Of a stretch of 64,000 bases of DNA, positions 42,701 to 50,754 are shown one piece after another. The first letter of the stretch is position 1. Every line of letters begins with the position of its first letter. The notes under the pieces are model-generated. The model did not search any database. It was not told where the DNA came from and worked only from the letters and a program-made list of their open reading frames with translations. A program made the translations under genes and the position numbers. This DNA comes from Paenibacillus sp. L3-i20 (GTDB lineage Bacteria > Bacillota > Bacilli > Paenibacillales > Paenibacillaceae), in contig NZ_BQME02000001.1 in assembly GCF_022180385.2 (NCBI RefSeq), positions 1,157,501 through 1,221,500 on the forward strand, written 5' to 3'.

Positions 42701-43279
42701 CACCGTTACCGGTATTTTCCGGGTCCGGTCAATACGAACGTAGACAATATCCTTGGCGTCAGTCTCAAGCTCTAGCCAAGCTCCGCGGTTAGGAATAACT
42801 GTCGCGGTGTAATTTTTCTTCCCGTTCTTATCAACCTTCGTGCTGAAGTACACACTTGGGGAGCGAACCAATTGGCTGACGATAACGCGTTCAGCTCCGT
42901 TTATAATAAACGTGCCCGTTTCCGTCATAAGCGGGAAATCACCCATGAACACTTCTTGTTCCTTAACCTCGCCCGTTTCCTTATTGAACAGTCGTACTTT
43001 GACGCGTAGTGGAGCTGCATACGTCACGTCGCGTTCTTTTGATTCATCCACCGAATATTTCGGTTCGCCCAAGTTATAATCAATAAACTCCAGCGATAGA
43101 TTGCCCGTAAAGTCCGAAATCGGAGAAATGTCCTGGAATAACTCAATCAAGTCATTGTCCAAAAACTTTTCATACGATTTTTGTTGGATTTCAATCAGGT
43201 TCGGGACTTCCAGCACCTCGTTGATCCGAGCGTAGCTTCTGCGCGTCCGCCGACCATACTGAACAAGTTGTCCTGCCAA
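39734..43279 (-). CDS. rpoB: RNA polymerase beta subunit
   Basis: 1181 residues. The rifampicin region reads [20 protein letters not shown] then [11 protein letters not shown], with Q513, D516, H526 and S531 (E. coli numbering) all wild type. The C-terminal [20 protein letters not shown] is present. The start is TTG (43277-43279), with GAGGGGTGAGG upstream, and matches the B. subtilis start [10 protein letters not shown]. The C-terminal acidic tail is shorter than in Bacillus. Confidence 0.97.
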   Translation of the reverse strand: MAGQLVQYGRRTRRSYARINEVLEVPNLIEIQQKSYEKFLDNDLIELFQDISPISDFTGNLSLEFIDYNLGEPKYSVDESKERDVTYAAPLRVKVRLFNKETGEVKEQEVFMGDFPLMTETGTFIINGAERVIVSQLVRSPSVYFSTKVDKNGKKNYTATVIPNRGAWLELETDAKDIVYVRIDRTRKIPVTVLLRALGFGTDAEILDLLGHDEYIRNTLDKDSTDSTEKALIEIYERLRPGEPPTLDNAKSLLVARFFDPKRYDLANVGRYKINKKLHIKNRLFNQRLAENLVDPSTGEIIAESGQMIDRRLLDEILDNLEKDVGFKTYHVANGVLDADSIPLQTISVFSPHDDSKVIKVIANGIIDKSVKHVTPADIISSINYFINLLHGVGSTDDIDHLGNRRLRSVGELLQNQFRIGLSRMERVVRERMSIQDANAITPQALINIRPVIASIKEFFGSSQLSQFMDQTNPLAELTHKRRLSALGPGGLTRERAGFEVRDVHHSHYGRMCPIETPEGPNIGLINSLSTFARINEYGFIEAPYRWVDPKTGIVTDQIAYLTADEEDNYVIAQANAVLTEESKFKETSTIVRYNKQADNILTMPSDRVDYMDVSPKQVVSVATALIPFLENDDSNRALMGSNMQRQAVPLLIPRSPLVGTGMEHKAAKDSGVCIVSKYDGVVERASANEIWLRRMETIDGKQVSGDLVKHKLHKFMRSNQGTCINQRPLVRKGDVIKKGDIMADGPSTEKGELALGRNVVVAFMTWEGYNYEDAILLSEKLVKEDVYTSIHIEEYESEARDTKLGPEEITRDIPNVGEEALRNLDERGIIRVGAEISAGDILVGKVTPKGVTELTAEERLLHAIFGEKAREVRDTSLRVPHGTDGIVVDVKVFTRENGDELPPGVNQLVRAYIAQKRKISEGDKMAGRHGNKGVIARIMPEEDMPFLPDGTPVEVVLNPLGVPSRMNIGQALEVHLGMACKHLGLHAATPVFDGARENDVFDTMEEAGMQRNGKTVLYDGRTGENFEREVTVGVMYMIKLAHMVDDKIHARSTGPYSLVTQQPLGGKAQFGGQRFGEMEVWALEAYGAAYTLQEILTVKSDDVVGRVKTYESIVKGENVPEPGVPESFKVLIKELQSLGMDVKILAEDEQEIEMKEMDDDDEATGDKLNLNLEGAEVSAE

Positions 43280-43362
43280 CTTAACCTCACCCCTCGTGTC
43301 TGTCTCACAGCATCGATACTCACTGCGTTACCTTTGGGCGGCACCAGCCGCCTGTATAGATA

Positions 43363-43403
43363 AATAAAGAAAAGCCCTTATCGAATAGTTCGAAAAAAGA
43401 GCA
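43363..43403 (-). terminator. Hairpin with T-rich tail in the rpoB leader (possible attenuator)
   Basis: GCTCTT and AAGGGC plus TCGAA/TTCGA pair around CTA, followed by TTTTCTTTATTT on the minus strand, about 85 bases before rpoB. A second GC-rich hairpin GGCGGC TGGT GCCGCC follows (43335-43350). Confidence 0.5.
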
Positions 43404-43583
43404 TGTTTCCGGCAGCTTACCACTCGCAGCGCGGGTGCGATGGTCTCATATCATGTAATTTTGCCCAAAATGTAACCATTATACGTCAAATGCTTCAATT
43501 ATATGCATACCGCGCTCGAAATTTGCACTTGACATTTTAGTTGACTAAAGAGAATTCGAGCAATTTTATGCTGACATTTTATA

Positions 43584-43612
43584 ATATTACCATATCAAAA
43601 AAGTCAAGTCAA
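43584..43612 (-). promoter_or_regulatory. rpoB promoter
   Basis: TTGACT (43607-43612) with TAATAT (43584-43589) at 17 bases, in a very AT-rich stretch. It gives a leader of about 300 bases. Further TATAAT-like boxes occur downstream (near 43484 and 43505) without good -35 elements. Confidence 0.65.
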
Positions 43613-43663
43613 ATCATTTTATTGATTTTTGCATAAAAATATTGACTTTTTTATTGGCTACCT

Positions 43664-44263
43664 TTAAAATTTGATGGCTTTTAGAATTCTATAACCTTTA
43701 TCCTTCGTAACTTCCTCTACTTCATCAAACAATTGTTCTAACTTTTCCATTGCAGATGGTGCGCCTTGTTTCTTCTGGATGACAACCCACATGGTTCCAC
43801 CAGCTTCTAATAATGCATGTCCTTCTTCAAAAACACGATGTACAGTTGCTTTACCTGCCCGGATAGGCGGATTCGTCAAAACGACAGTAAACGACTGCTC
43901 TTTTACTGACTCATAGAGATCACTTTGCAAAACAGTGACATTAGTAATACCGTTCTGCTTCGCATTTTCCATCGAAAGCTCTACTGCTCGTTCATTAATA
44001 TCGATCATTGTCACATGTCCGCACTTCGCTATCAGAGCAGCCGTTAAGCCGATCGGCCCATAACCACAGCCAACATCAAGGATGCGGTCGTCTTCCTTTA
44101 GCTCCATTGCGTCAATAAGAACGCGGCTTCCGTAATCGACACCGGTTTTCGAGAAAACACCCGCATCTGTGACAAACTTCATATTATAACCACGAAGCGA
44201 CACAGGATGAACTTGTCGATTATTTTTAACTTCTGGCGTTTTGGAGTAATAATGATTAGACAT
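43664..44263 (-). CDS. RsmC-like class I SAM-dependent methyltransferase (YbxB)
   Basis: 199 residues. SAM motif I LDVGCGYGPIG and the amino-methyltransferase motif LTNPPIR (NPPI in place of the common NPPF) are seen, as in RsmC/RlmG-type rRNA guanine N2 methyltransferases. The target is not proved. The open frame extends 25 codons upstream across a 16-bp hairpin, but the ATG at 44263 follows AAGGAGG. It lies between rplL and rpoB as does ybxB in B. subtilis. Confidence 0.88.
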   Translation of the reverse strand: MSNHYYSKTPEVKNNRQVHPVSLRGYNMKFVTDAGVFSKTGVDYGSRVLIDAMELKEDDRILDVGCGYGPIGLTAALIAKCGHVTMIDINERAVELSMENAKQNGITNVTVLQSDLYESVKEQSFTVVLTNPPIRAGKATVHRVFEEGHALLEAGGTMWVVIQKKQGAPSAMEKLEQLFDEVEEVTKDKGYRILKAIKF

Positions 44264-44301
44264 TGTTACCGCCTCCTTAACTTTTTGTCCGATAACATAC
44301 A

Positions 44302-44338
44302 ATGAACCCCTTGAAACATAACGTTTCAAGGGGTTCAT
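44302..44338 (-). other. 16-bp perfect hairpin between rplL and the methyltransferase gene
   Basis: ATGAACCCCTTGAAAC (44302-44317) and its exact complement (44323-44338) flank a 5-base loop. There is no T run, so it looks like an RNase III or attenuation site that partitions the rplJL and rpoBC messages rather than a full terminator. Confidence 0.7.
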
Positions 44339-44388
44339 CAGCCTTACCTACTAGCTAGCAGGCATGACTGCCGTATGATGAAGAAAAA

Positions 44389-44748
44389 TTACTTAACTTC
44401 AACGGAAGCGCCAGCTTCTTCAAGCTTAGCTTTAACGCCGTTAGCTTCTTCTTCGCTAACTTTTTCTTTGATTGCTTTAGGAGCGCTATCAACAAGATCT
44501 TTAGCTTCTTTCAAGCCAAGACCAGTGATTTCACGAACTACTTTGATTACGTTGATTTTGGAAGCGCCAGCGCTGTTCAAAATTACGTCGAATTCAGTTT
44601 GAGCAGCTGCTTCAGCAGCGCCACCAGCAACAACTGCAACTGGAGCTGCAGCAGTAACGCCGAATTCTTCTTCAATTGCTTTAACAAGATCGTTCAATTC
44701 AAGAACGGTCATAACTTTAATCGCTTCTAAGATTTGCTCTTTAGACAT
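44389..44748 (-). CDS. rplL: 50S ribosomal protein L7/L12 (bL12)
   Basis: 119 residues: N-terminal dimerisation domain, Ala-rich hinge (about 35-50, [17 protein letters not shown]), C-terminal factor-binding domain with [20 protein letters not shown]. It forms the flexible stalk recruiting EF-Tu and EF-G. GGAGG precedes the ATG. Confidence 0.97.
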   Translation of the reverse strand: MSKEQILEAIKVMTVLELNDLVKAIEEEFGVTAAAPVAVVAGGAAEAAAQTEFDVILNSAGASKINVIKVVREITGLGLKEAKDLVDSAPKAIKEKVSEEEANGVKAKLEEAGASVEVK

Positions 44749-44836
44749 GATTATACCTCCGAAAGTGGTTTAGTTTTTTTGTAATACTGATTATGATGCC
44801 GATCTAAGATCGACCTTACTTACATAGCTGATTGAC

Positions 44837-45349
44837 TTATGCGCCAGCTTCTTGCTTTTCTCCAACTGCTTTAACCGCAAGGGCGAAGTTGCGAACTGGA
44901 GCTTGAAGCACGCTGAGTAGCATGGAAAGCAAGCCATCGCGGGACGGAAGTTCCGCAAGTTCTTTAATCTGTTCCATACTAACGACTTTACCTTCTACAA
45001 CGCCGCCCTTAAGTTTAAGAGCGTCATTCTTTTTAGCAAAATCGTTCAGAATCTTAGCTGGAGCAACAGCGTCATCGCCGCTGAATGCAATAGCAGTAGG
45101 TCCTGTCAGAATATCTTTTAGCTCAGTCAATTCTGTTCCTTCAGTAGCACGACGAACGAGCGAGTTTTTCAAAACTTGGAAATCAACACCCGCTTCGCGG
45201 AGCTGTTTACGTAGTTCAGTTACTTGCGCAACGTTCAATCCGCGATAGTCAGCAACAACTGTACTGGAGCTTGAAGTAAGTTTAGCAGCGATTACTGATA
45301 CTGCCTCTTGTTTCTCTTGGATGATTTTTGCGTTAGCCAAAGTGTACAC
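44837..45349 (-). CDS. rplJ: 50S ribosomal protein L10 (uL10)
   Basis: 170 residues. [20 protein letters not shown] at the rRNA-binding N-terminal domain; the C-terminal helix binds L12 dimers. L10 with L12 is expected to bind the leader before its own gene. GGGAGG precedes the start. Confidence 0.97.
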   Translation of the reverse strand: MYTLANAKIIQEKQEAVSVIAAKLTSSSSTVVADYRGLNVAQVTELRKQLREAGVDFQVLKNSLVRRATEGTELTELKDILTGPTAIAFSGDDAVAPAKILNDFAKKNDALKLKGGVVEGKVVSMEQIKELAELPSRDGLLSMLLSVLQAPVRNFALAVKAVGEKQEAGA

Positions 45350-45500
45350 CTCCCGTAATAGTATACATCCCGTGAATACGACGGATAGTCCTCTCCTCGA
45401 TGCATGAGAAAGGCCTCCGCAGAGACTGCGAAGGCCATGATGTCGTTATCAAACTGCAGCAAGTCACCAAGCTACATTCATAAACGTTTTATCATAACAC
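45350..45500 (-). ncRNA. L10-type ribosomal protein leader
   Basis: The 150 bases before rplJ contain a strong hairpin GGCCTTCGCAG AGA/TCT CTGCGGAGGCC (45412-45436) followed by TTTCTC, and further structured segments. This is the position and shape of the Firmicute L10 leader (Rfam L10_leader), in which L10(L12)4 controls termination or translation of rplJL. Covariance-model confirmation was not possible here. Confidence 0.6.
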
Positions 45501-45582
45501 CTCGGTAGGAAATTAAGCTCTCTTGGAGCACCTACTGTCTACGGTATGCGTGTTCGAATTTGAGTAGTTGTCTCTTCTCGAC

Positions 45583-46275
45583 TTAACGGAATTGCGCAGT
45601 CGATACACGAGCGCCAGGGCCCATTGTGGAAGAAACAGCAATGTTTTTAAGGTAGACACCTTTTGCAGCAGCTGGTTTAGCGCGCAATAGAGCATCAATC
45701 AGAGCTTTCAAGTTTTCGTTCAGCTTTTCAGCATCGAACGATACTTTACCGATTGGAGCATGGATTTGACCAGCTTTGTCCAGACGGTACTCGATTTTAC
45801 CTGCTTTGATTTCTGAAACGGCTTTAGCAACGTCAAACGTTACTGTACCAGCTTTAGGGTTAGGCATTAGACCTTTACCACCAAGGATACGGCCGAGTTT
45901 ACCAACTTCAGCCATCATATCCGGCGTTGCTACGCAAACGTCGAAATCGAACCAGCCTTGTTGGATTTTGTTGATCATGTCTGCGTCGCCAACGAAGTCA
46001 GCGCCTGCAGCTTCCGCTTCTTTCACTTTTTCGCCTTTTGCGAAAACGAGAACGCGTTTTGTTTTACCAGTACCGTGTGGAAGTACTACTACTCCACGTA
46101 CAGCTTGGTCTTGTTTACGCGGGTCTACACCCAAACGTACTGCTACTTCAACGGACTCGTCGAATTTAGCTGTTGCAGCCTTTTTCACAAGATCAATTGC
46201 TTCTGAAGGCTCATAAGTTGCTTCGCTATCAATTAGCTTAGCTGCTTCTACATATTTCTTGCCGTGTTTAGCCAT
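45583..46275 (-). CDS. rplA: 50S ribosomal protein L1 (uL1)
   Basis: 230 residues: [16 protein letters not shown] start, central [18 protein letters not shown]1 forms the mobile stalk that guides E-site tRNA out, and in many bacteria represses its own mRNA. Upstream (46276-46408) are compact hairpins GCGAAGTC/GACTTCGC and GATGTC/GACATC that could be L1 or processing sites. GGAGG precedes the ATG. Confidence 0.97.
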   Translation of the reverse strand: MAKHGKKYVEAAKLIDSEATYEPSEAIDLVKKAATAKFDESVEVAVRLGVDPRKQDQAVRGVVVLPHGTGKTKRVLVFAKGEKVKEAEAAGADFVGDADMINKIQQGWFDFDVCVATPDMMAEVGKLGRILGGKGLMPNPKAGTVTFDVAKAVSEIKAGKIEYRLDKAGQIHAPIGKVSFDAEKLNENLKALIDALLRAKPAAAKGVYLKNIAVSSTMGPGARVSTAQFR

Positions 46276-46408
46276 TGTAATATCCTCCTTATGTGGTTAT
46301 AGCGGAACATCCTCCTAGGGATGATCCTCCCACCTGCGAAGTCAAAGACTTCGCAAAGCGAGATGTCATAAGACATCCTTGTACCTCGCCCTGTTGGACG
46401 AAGTCGTA

Positions 46409-46834
46409 TTAGTCTACGATTGTAACGCCCATGCTGCGAGCAGTACCTTCGACCATACGCATTGCTCCTTCAACTGAAGCAGCGTTTAGATCTTGCATTT
46501 TGGACTCAGCAATTTCACGCACTTTCGCACGGTTAACTGTTGCGACCTTTTTCTTATTCGGTTCGCCAGAACCCTTCTCGATACCTGCTGCTACACGAAG
46601 CAATACTGCTGCCGGTGGCGTCTTAGTTTCGAACGTGAAGGATCTGTCCTCGAATACAGTGATCACGACTGGAATAATCAAACCTGCTTGATCTGCTGTA
46701 CGAGCGTTAAATTCTTTACAGAATGCCATAATGTTAACGCCTGCTTGACCTAGTGCTGGACCGATTGGTGGCGCTGGGTTAGCTTTACCTGCAGGAACTT
46801 GCAGTTTGACCATCTTGATGACCTTTTTTGCCAT
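46409..46834 (-). CDS. rplK: 50S ribosomal protein L11 (uL11)
   Basis: 141 residues. [20 protein letters not shown] is the thiostrepton-binding N-terminal domain with its Pro-rich segment; the C-terminal domain binds the GTPase-associated 23S rRNA. L11 is needed for RelA stringent-response activation. AAGGAGG precedes the ATG. Confidence 0.97.
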   Translation of the reverse strand: MAKKVIKMVKLQVPAGKANPAPPIGPALGQAGVNIMAFCKEFNARTADQAGLIIPVVITVFEDRSFTFETKTPPAAVLLRVAAGIEKGSGEPNKKKVATVNRAKVREIAESKMQDLNAASVEGAMRMVEGTARSMGVTIVD

Positions 46835-46898
46835 GACTCACACCTCCTTGCCCTGATATACAAGCGCTAAGTGAGCGCCTGCTTTCGGAAACTAGATA

Positions 46899-47432
46899 TT
46901 ATATCTTCTCAACTTGAGTATAATCTAACTCAAGAGGAGTTTCCCTGCCAAACATGTTGACATGAACCTTAAGCTTCGCCTTGTCCAGCAAAATTTCTTC
47001 CACTGATCCGACAAAGTCCGCAAAAGGACCAACTTTCACGCGTACCATTTCTTTCAGCTCGAACTCGATCTTCGGTTTCGGCTCTTCCATACCCATGTGT
47101 TTCAAAATTTGATCCACTTCATCAGGTAATAGAGGAGTCGGTTTTGAACCGGAGCCAGTCGATCCAACAAACCCAGTTACACCAGGCGTATTACGAACAA
47201 CGTACCAAGAATCGTCGGTTTGAACCATTTCCACAAGAACATATCCGGGGTAGACCTTACGTTGAACGGTCTTTTTCTTACCGTCCTTCTCTACCACTTC
47301 TTCTTCCATTGGAACTAGAACGCGGAAGATTTTATCTTCCATGCCCATAGATTCAACACGGCGCTCCAAATTGGCTTTCACCTTGTTCTCATAGCCAGAG
47401 TAAGTGTGCACGACGTACCATCTTTTTTCCAT
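46899..47432 (-). CDS. nusG: Transcription termination/antitermination factor NusG
   Basis: 177 residues: NGN domain with KRWYVVHTYSGYENKVKANL and the C-terminal KOW domain with VKVGPFADFVGSV. It binds RNA polymerase and the ribosome (through S10). A GTG lies one codon upstream; the ATG at 47432 gives the B. subtilis length and follows AAAGGTGG. Confidence 0.96.
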   Translation of the reverse strand: MEKRWYVVHTYSGYENKVKANLERRVESMGMEDKIFRVLVPMEEEVVEKDGKKKTVQRKVYPGYVLVEMVQTDDSWYVVRNTPGVTGFVGSTGSGSKPTPLLPDEVDQILKHMGMEEPKPKIEFELKEMVRVKVGPFADFVGSVEEILLDKAKLKVHVNMFGRETPLELDYTQVEKI

Positions 47433-47456
47433 CACAAATCCACCTTTGGTCCCTTC

Positions 47457-47666
47457 CTAGACAATGAGCTGAACCAATTCCGAGATTCCGATGTCAAGAA
47501 GCCAGAAGTAAATAGTTACAGCCACTACCGTTGCGAAAACGATAATTGAATAGCTTGTCAACTCTTTACGACTTGGCCAGCGAACCTTCTTCAGTTCCGC
47601 CCAGCTGTCGGCAAAAAAACTAGTCGTCGTACCAAAGCCTTGCTTCAGTTTAGCCAAAAAACCCAC
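47457..47666 (-). CDS. secE: Preprotein translocase subunit SecE
   Basis: 69 residues, single membrane helix (about 40-60) preceded by the amphipathic surface helix with ELKKVRWPSRKEL, the conserved SecE motif. It clamps SecY. GGAGG precedes the ATG; nusG follows after about 24 bases. Confidence 0.96.
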   Translation of the reverse strand: MGFLAKLKQGFGTTTSFFADSWAELKKVRWPSRKELTSYSIIVFATVVAVTIYFWLLDIGISELVQLIV

Positions 47667-47684
47667 GGTTACACCTCCAATGGA

Positions 47685-47834
47685 CTATCGCGTCTCGCGA
47701 TGAGGAGTCTGCTCGTTACAGAACTTGCAAAACTTCTTCAACTCGATGCGGTCGGGGTGATTGCGTTTGTTCTTGGTTGTCGCATAGTTTCTCTGTTTGC
47801 AGTTTGTGCATGCCAACGTGATAATAACCCGCAT
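47685..47834 (-). CDS. rpmG: 50S ribosomal protein L33 (bL33), zinc form
   Basis: 49 residues: [17 protein letters not shown]...[17 protein letters not shown]. Zinc ligands C9, C12, C36 and C39 are intact (C+ form). The frame extends 13 codons upstream, but ATG at 47834 with GGGAGG upstream is standard. It is the first gene of the rpmG-secE-nusG unit. Confidence 0.96.
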   Translation of the reverse strand: MRVIITLACTNCKQRNYATTKNKRNHPDRIELKKFCKFCNEQTPHRETR

Positions 47835-47945
47835 TGAATTACACCTCCCGAACTGCTTAAAAATACGAATCATGAAGCTCTATAGTAAGTTCATTGATTC
47901 CATCGAAAATACGAAAAAAAACCTCGAATTCAGGCCTACCTAAAC

Positions 47946-47974
47946 ACTTTATCACAAGGTATACCTTGTGTCAA
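47946..47974 (-). promoter_or_regulatory. rpmG-secE-nusG promoter with a palindromic spacer
   Basis: TTGACA (47969-47974) and TAAAGT (47946-47951) are 17 bases apart. The perfect 18-bp palindrome CACAAGGTATACCTTGTG (47953-47970) fills the spacer and overlaps the -35 end, which suggests an operator or a coincidentally symmetric spacer. Confidence 0.8.
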
Positions 47975-48065
47975 CGAATTAGGTCTGCCCACAGCATGTG
48001 AATAATTGGCATCTTCATCTGGATTCAGACTCTACCAGTATGGTCGAATCTTCCTCTTTTAAAAC

Positions 48066-48119
48066 CAATGGACTGTCTTCACTGTCTGAAACTTTCAGAC
48101 AGAAAAGACAGTCCGTTGT
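48066..48119 (-). terminator. sigH terminator
   Basis: A stem of over 20 pairs (GGACTGTCTT...AAGACAGTCC with inner CTGTCTGAAA/TTTCAGACAG), followed by a short GGTTTT tract on the minus strand, 10 bases past the sigH stop. Confidence 0.75.
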
Positions 48120-48128
48120 CAGATGAGT

Positions 48129-48782
48129 CTACTTATTGCCAAAATCTCTAACTTCTAAATACTTCTCAAGTTTGCGCTTTACACGCTGCAATGCATTGTC
48201 TATCGACTTTACATGCCTCTTGAGATCAACTGCTATTTCTTGATAAGATCTTCCATCCAAATAGAGCATAAGAACTTTACGTTCTAGATCACTCAAAATC
48301 TCAGACATTTTGTCTTCTAAGCCAGAGAATTCTTCTTGGTTAATAATTAACTCTTCAGGATCTGACACTCGTGTGCCACAAATCACGTCAAGCAATGTCC
48401 GGTCGGAATCTTCATCATAGATAGGCTTGTCCAGCGAAACATAAGAGTTGAGAGGGATATGCTTCTGGCGGGTGGCTGTCTTGATTGCGGTAATAATTTG
48501 TCTAGTTATACACAATTCAGCAAAGGCTTTAAAGCTAGCAAGCTTATCTCCCTTGAAATCCCGAATAGCTTTATAGAGACCAATCATTCCTTCTTGTACA
48601 ATATCTTCGCGATCGGCACCGATTAGAAAGTAAGAGCGAGCCTTGGCTCTCACAAAGTTTTTATATTTGTTGATCAAATATTCAAGCGCCATACTGTCGC
48701 CATTACGGACTGCTTCTACAATTTCCTCGTCCGTGCTGCTTTCATACTCGAGCGTACTCCATTCTTTGAGGTCGATACTCAC
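48129..48782 (-). CDS. sigH: RNA polymerase sigma-H factor (sporulation)
   Basis: 217 residues of the sigma-70 group with region 2 (ADREDIVQEGMIGLYKAIRDF) and region 4 (LDGRSYQEIAVDLKRHVKSI). Sigma-H drives transition-state genes and the early sporulation genes. The start is GTG (48780-48782), with GGAGGG 7 bases upstream. It lies between rae1 and rpmG as in B. subtilis. Confidence 0.96.
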   Translation of the reverse strand: MSIDLKEWSTLEYESSTDEEIVEAVRNGDSMALEYLINKYKNFVRAKARSYFLIGADREDIVQEGMIGLYKAIRDFKGDKLASFKAFAELCITRQIITAIKTATRQKHIPLNSYVSLDKPIYDEDSDRTLLDVICGTRVSDPEELIINQEEFSGLEDKMSEILSDLERKVLMLYLDGRSYQEIAVDLKRHVKSIDNALQRVKRKLEKYLEVRDFGNK

Positions 48783-48846
48783 ACACTATCCCTCCGGCCT
48801 GCAAGGCGTACACCGCGCTAGATTCATAAGCTTGAATTATAGAGCA

Positions 48847-48876
48847 AGTATACATTATGTAACCTTGCACCGTCAA
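48847..48876 (-). promoter_or_regulatory. sigH promoter
   Basis: TTGACG (48871-48876) with TATACT (48847-48852) at 18 bases, about 65 bases before the sigH start. This resembles the sigma-A promoter of B. subtilis sigH; an AbrB site cannot be judged by eye. Confidence 0.7.
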
Positions 48877-48966
48877 CCAATCACAGCCTCGCAAAGTATC
48901 GTTTTTATAGAAAAAATGTAACATTGTGGCATTGTTTGAAGACCCTTCACAATGAATGAACCTTCC

Positions 48967-49491
48967 CTATTTTTCGCCTCTGCGTAGCCGTTCCAGCTTA
49001 CTCCACACGTCAAGACTTACATTTTGGTCGAGTGTATTTCTTTTTATTGGTTTATCTCCATTAATGGAGCTTTCGATCTGCTTACGATTTTGCCCGATAT
49101 CAATAAGCAATTCACGTGCAGACAGTCTGAGCGCACCCTTACCAAATGCAACATGCTGCTCCACAAGATCAGAGGTCGCAACATAAATGTTCCGCCTTCT
49201 GATCATTAATTCGGAGCAAAGTCTCTCAATACATTCATCTGCCGTTTCTTTCTCTTTCGTATAAACAATCGATATATTATGCTGCTTGAACGTTGAGCCA
49301 AGTCCTCGGACCTGATGAGCATCGAAGATAACATAAATCAACATGCCAGTAAAACCTTGATAATCTGCCAATAAATCTAGAAGCCTATCCCGCGCGTCCT
49401 CCAGATCCTGCTCCTTCAACCTCGCCAGTTCCGGCCAAGCCCCAATTATGTTGTAACCATCAACGAGCAGGACATCATTACGCCGGTTCAT
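48967..49491 (-). CDS. rae1: NYN-domain endoribonuclease Rae1 (YacP)
   Basis: 174 residues with the PIN-like NYN core: DVLLVDGYNIIGAW (acidic D11), YVIFDAHQVRG, and YVATSDLVEQ. In B. subtilis Rae1 (ribosome-associated endoribonuclease 1) enters the A-site and cleaves mRNA during translation. It starts 3 bases after the rlmB stop. Confidence 0.9.
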   Translation of the reverse strand: MNRRNDVLLVDGYNIIGAWPELARLKEQDLEDARDRLLDLLADYQGFTGMLIYVIFDAHQVRGLGSTFKQHNISIVYTKEKETADECIERLCSELMIRRRNIYVATSDLVEQHVAFGKGALRLSARELLIDIGQNRKQIESSINGDKPIKRNTLDQNVSLDVWSKLERLRRGEK

Positions 49492-49494
49492 ACG

Positions 49495-50250
49495 CTAGAC
49501 GCTCCGACGCTGTCTAACGACCTCATACATAAGCACACCCGCAGCTACAGAAGCGTTCAAGGAGTTAAGTTGACCTAGCATAGGAAGCTTAACAAGGAAA
49601 TCGCATTTTTCCCCAATAAGTCTCCCCATTCCCTTACTTTCGTTACCAATAACGACTGCAAGAGGCATGTCAAACTTCATCTTATACACATCCTGAGATG
49701 CACTAACATCAGTACCAGCAATCCAAACCCCTGCTTCTTTAAGCTTTTCGATCGTTTGCGCAAGATTCGTTACCCTCGCAACAGGGACATGCTCAGCAGC
49801 GCCTGCCGAAATTTTCAGTACAGTAGCGGTAAGTCCCGCTGCACGACGCTTTGGAATAATAACACCGTGTACACCTGTACATTCCGCTGTACGAAGAATA
49901 GATCCCAAGTTATGCGGATCTTCAATCTCGTCTAACAACAAAATAAAAGGCATCTCACCTTTTTTCTTTGCGATTTCGAGAATTTCTTCTACTTCAACAT
50001 ATTCAAATGCAGCAGCTTGTGCAATTACTCCTTGATGAGCTACTCCAGTCACCATACTATCTAGCTTGCGCTTGTCAACGAACTGAACGATAATACCAAG
50101 CTTCTTTGCTTCGGCTGTAATCGGCAACGTCAAACTTTTTTGTGCGCCATCTGCTATCCATATTTTATTAATTTCTCTTCCGGAGCGTAGTGCCTCAAGC
50201 ACAGGATGTTTGCCGGCTATAAGTTCCTCTTGATTTAATTCCTCGTTCAT
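49495..50250 (-). CDS. rlmB: 23S rRNA (guanosine-2'-O)-methyltransferase RlmB-type (SpoU family)
   Basis: 251 residues: N-terminal substrate-binding domain (about 1-75) and SpoU domain with the trefoil-knot motifs DEIEDPHNLGSILRTAE, VIGNESKGMGRL and LNSLNASVAAGVLMYE. The likely target is G2251 of the 23S P-loop, by homology. GGAGGAG precedes the ATG. Confidence 0.92.
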   Translation of the reverse strand: MNEELNQEELIAGKHPVLEALRSGREINKIWIADGAQKSLTLPITAEAKKLGIIVQFVDKRKLDSMVTGVAHQGVIAQAAAFEYVEVEEILEIAKKKGEMPFILLLDEIEDPHNLGSILRTAECTGVHGVIIPKRRAAGLTATVLKISAGAAEHVPVARVTNLAQTIEKLKEAGVWIAGTDVSASQDVYKMKFDMPLAVVIGNESKGMGRLIGEKCDFLVKLPMLGQLNSLNASVAAGVLMYEVVRQRRSV

Positions 50251-50298
50251 TATGCTCCTCCTGTCTTCTATGTGGATTATTAGTTTGTAATTATTTCC

Positions 50299-50754
50299 TT
50301 ACTCTCTATCTGCTAAAGCAATGTGGAACAGTTCGCCCAAACGATCCAGTCGTCCTTCAAAATACAAGTAACCGACTAAACATTCAAGCGCCGTCGCTTT
50401 GCGATAATCAGCAGGGTCTGCATTTTTCGGTGGAGCACCTGACTTCGTATTGCGCCCTCGCTTGACGATATCTGTTTCTTCTTCCGTCAAATGAGGCAGC
50501 CAACGCTCCAGCAACTCGCGCTGCGCTTTAGCAGAAACCATTTTTGTTGCTTCTTTATGAAGATGATGCGACTTGTTATTTGGCAAAGAAATTAGGTATT
50601 GTCGCACCAACATCTCGAACACCGCATCCCCCATATAAGCCAGTACGACCGGATTAATTAGGCCGGCTTTCTTAGGCGGTTGATGCAGTGCCAACGGATT
50701 AACACCACTAGCTACAACCTCAACAACGTCCCCACTATTCATTGGCCCTGTCAT
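50299..50754 (-). CDS. mrnC: Mini-ribonuclease III (MrnC)
   Basis: 151 residues: an RNase III catalytic domain without the dsRNA-binding domain. Catalytic Asp in AYMGDAVFEMLVRQYL is present. It matures the 23S rRNA ends in B. subtilis. Its ATG overlaps the cysS stop (ATGA), the conserved arrangement. Confidence 0.93.
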   Translation of the reverse strand: MTGPMNSGDVVEVVASGVNPLALHQPPKKAGLINPVVLAYMGDAVFEMLVRQYLISLPNNKSHHLHKEATKMVSAKAQRELLERWLPHLTEEETDIVKRGRNTKSGAPPKNADPADYRKATALECLVGYLYFEGRLDRLGELFHIALADRE

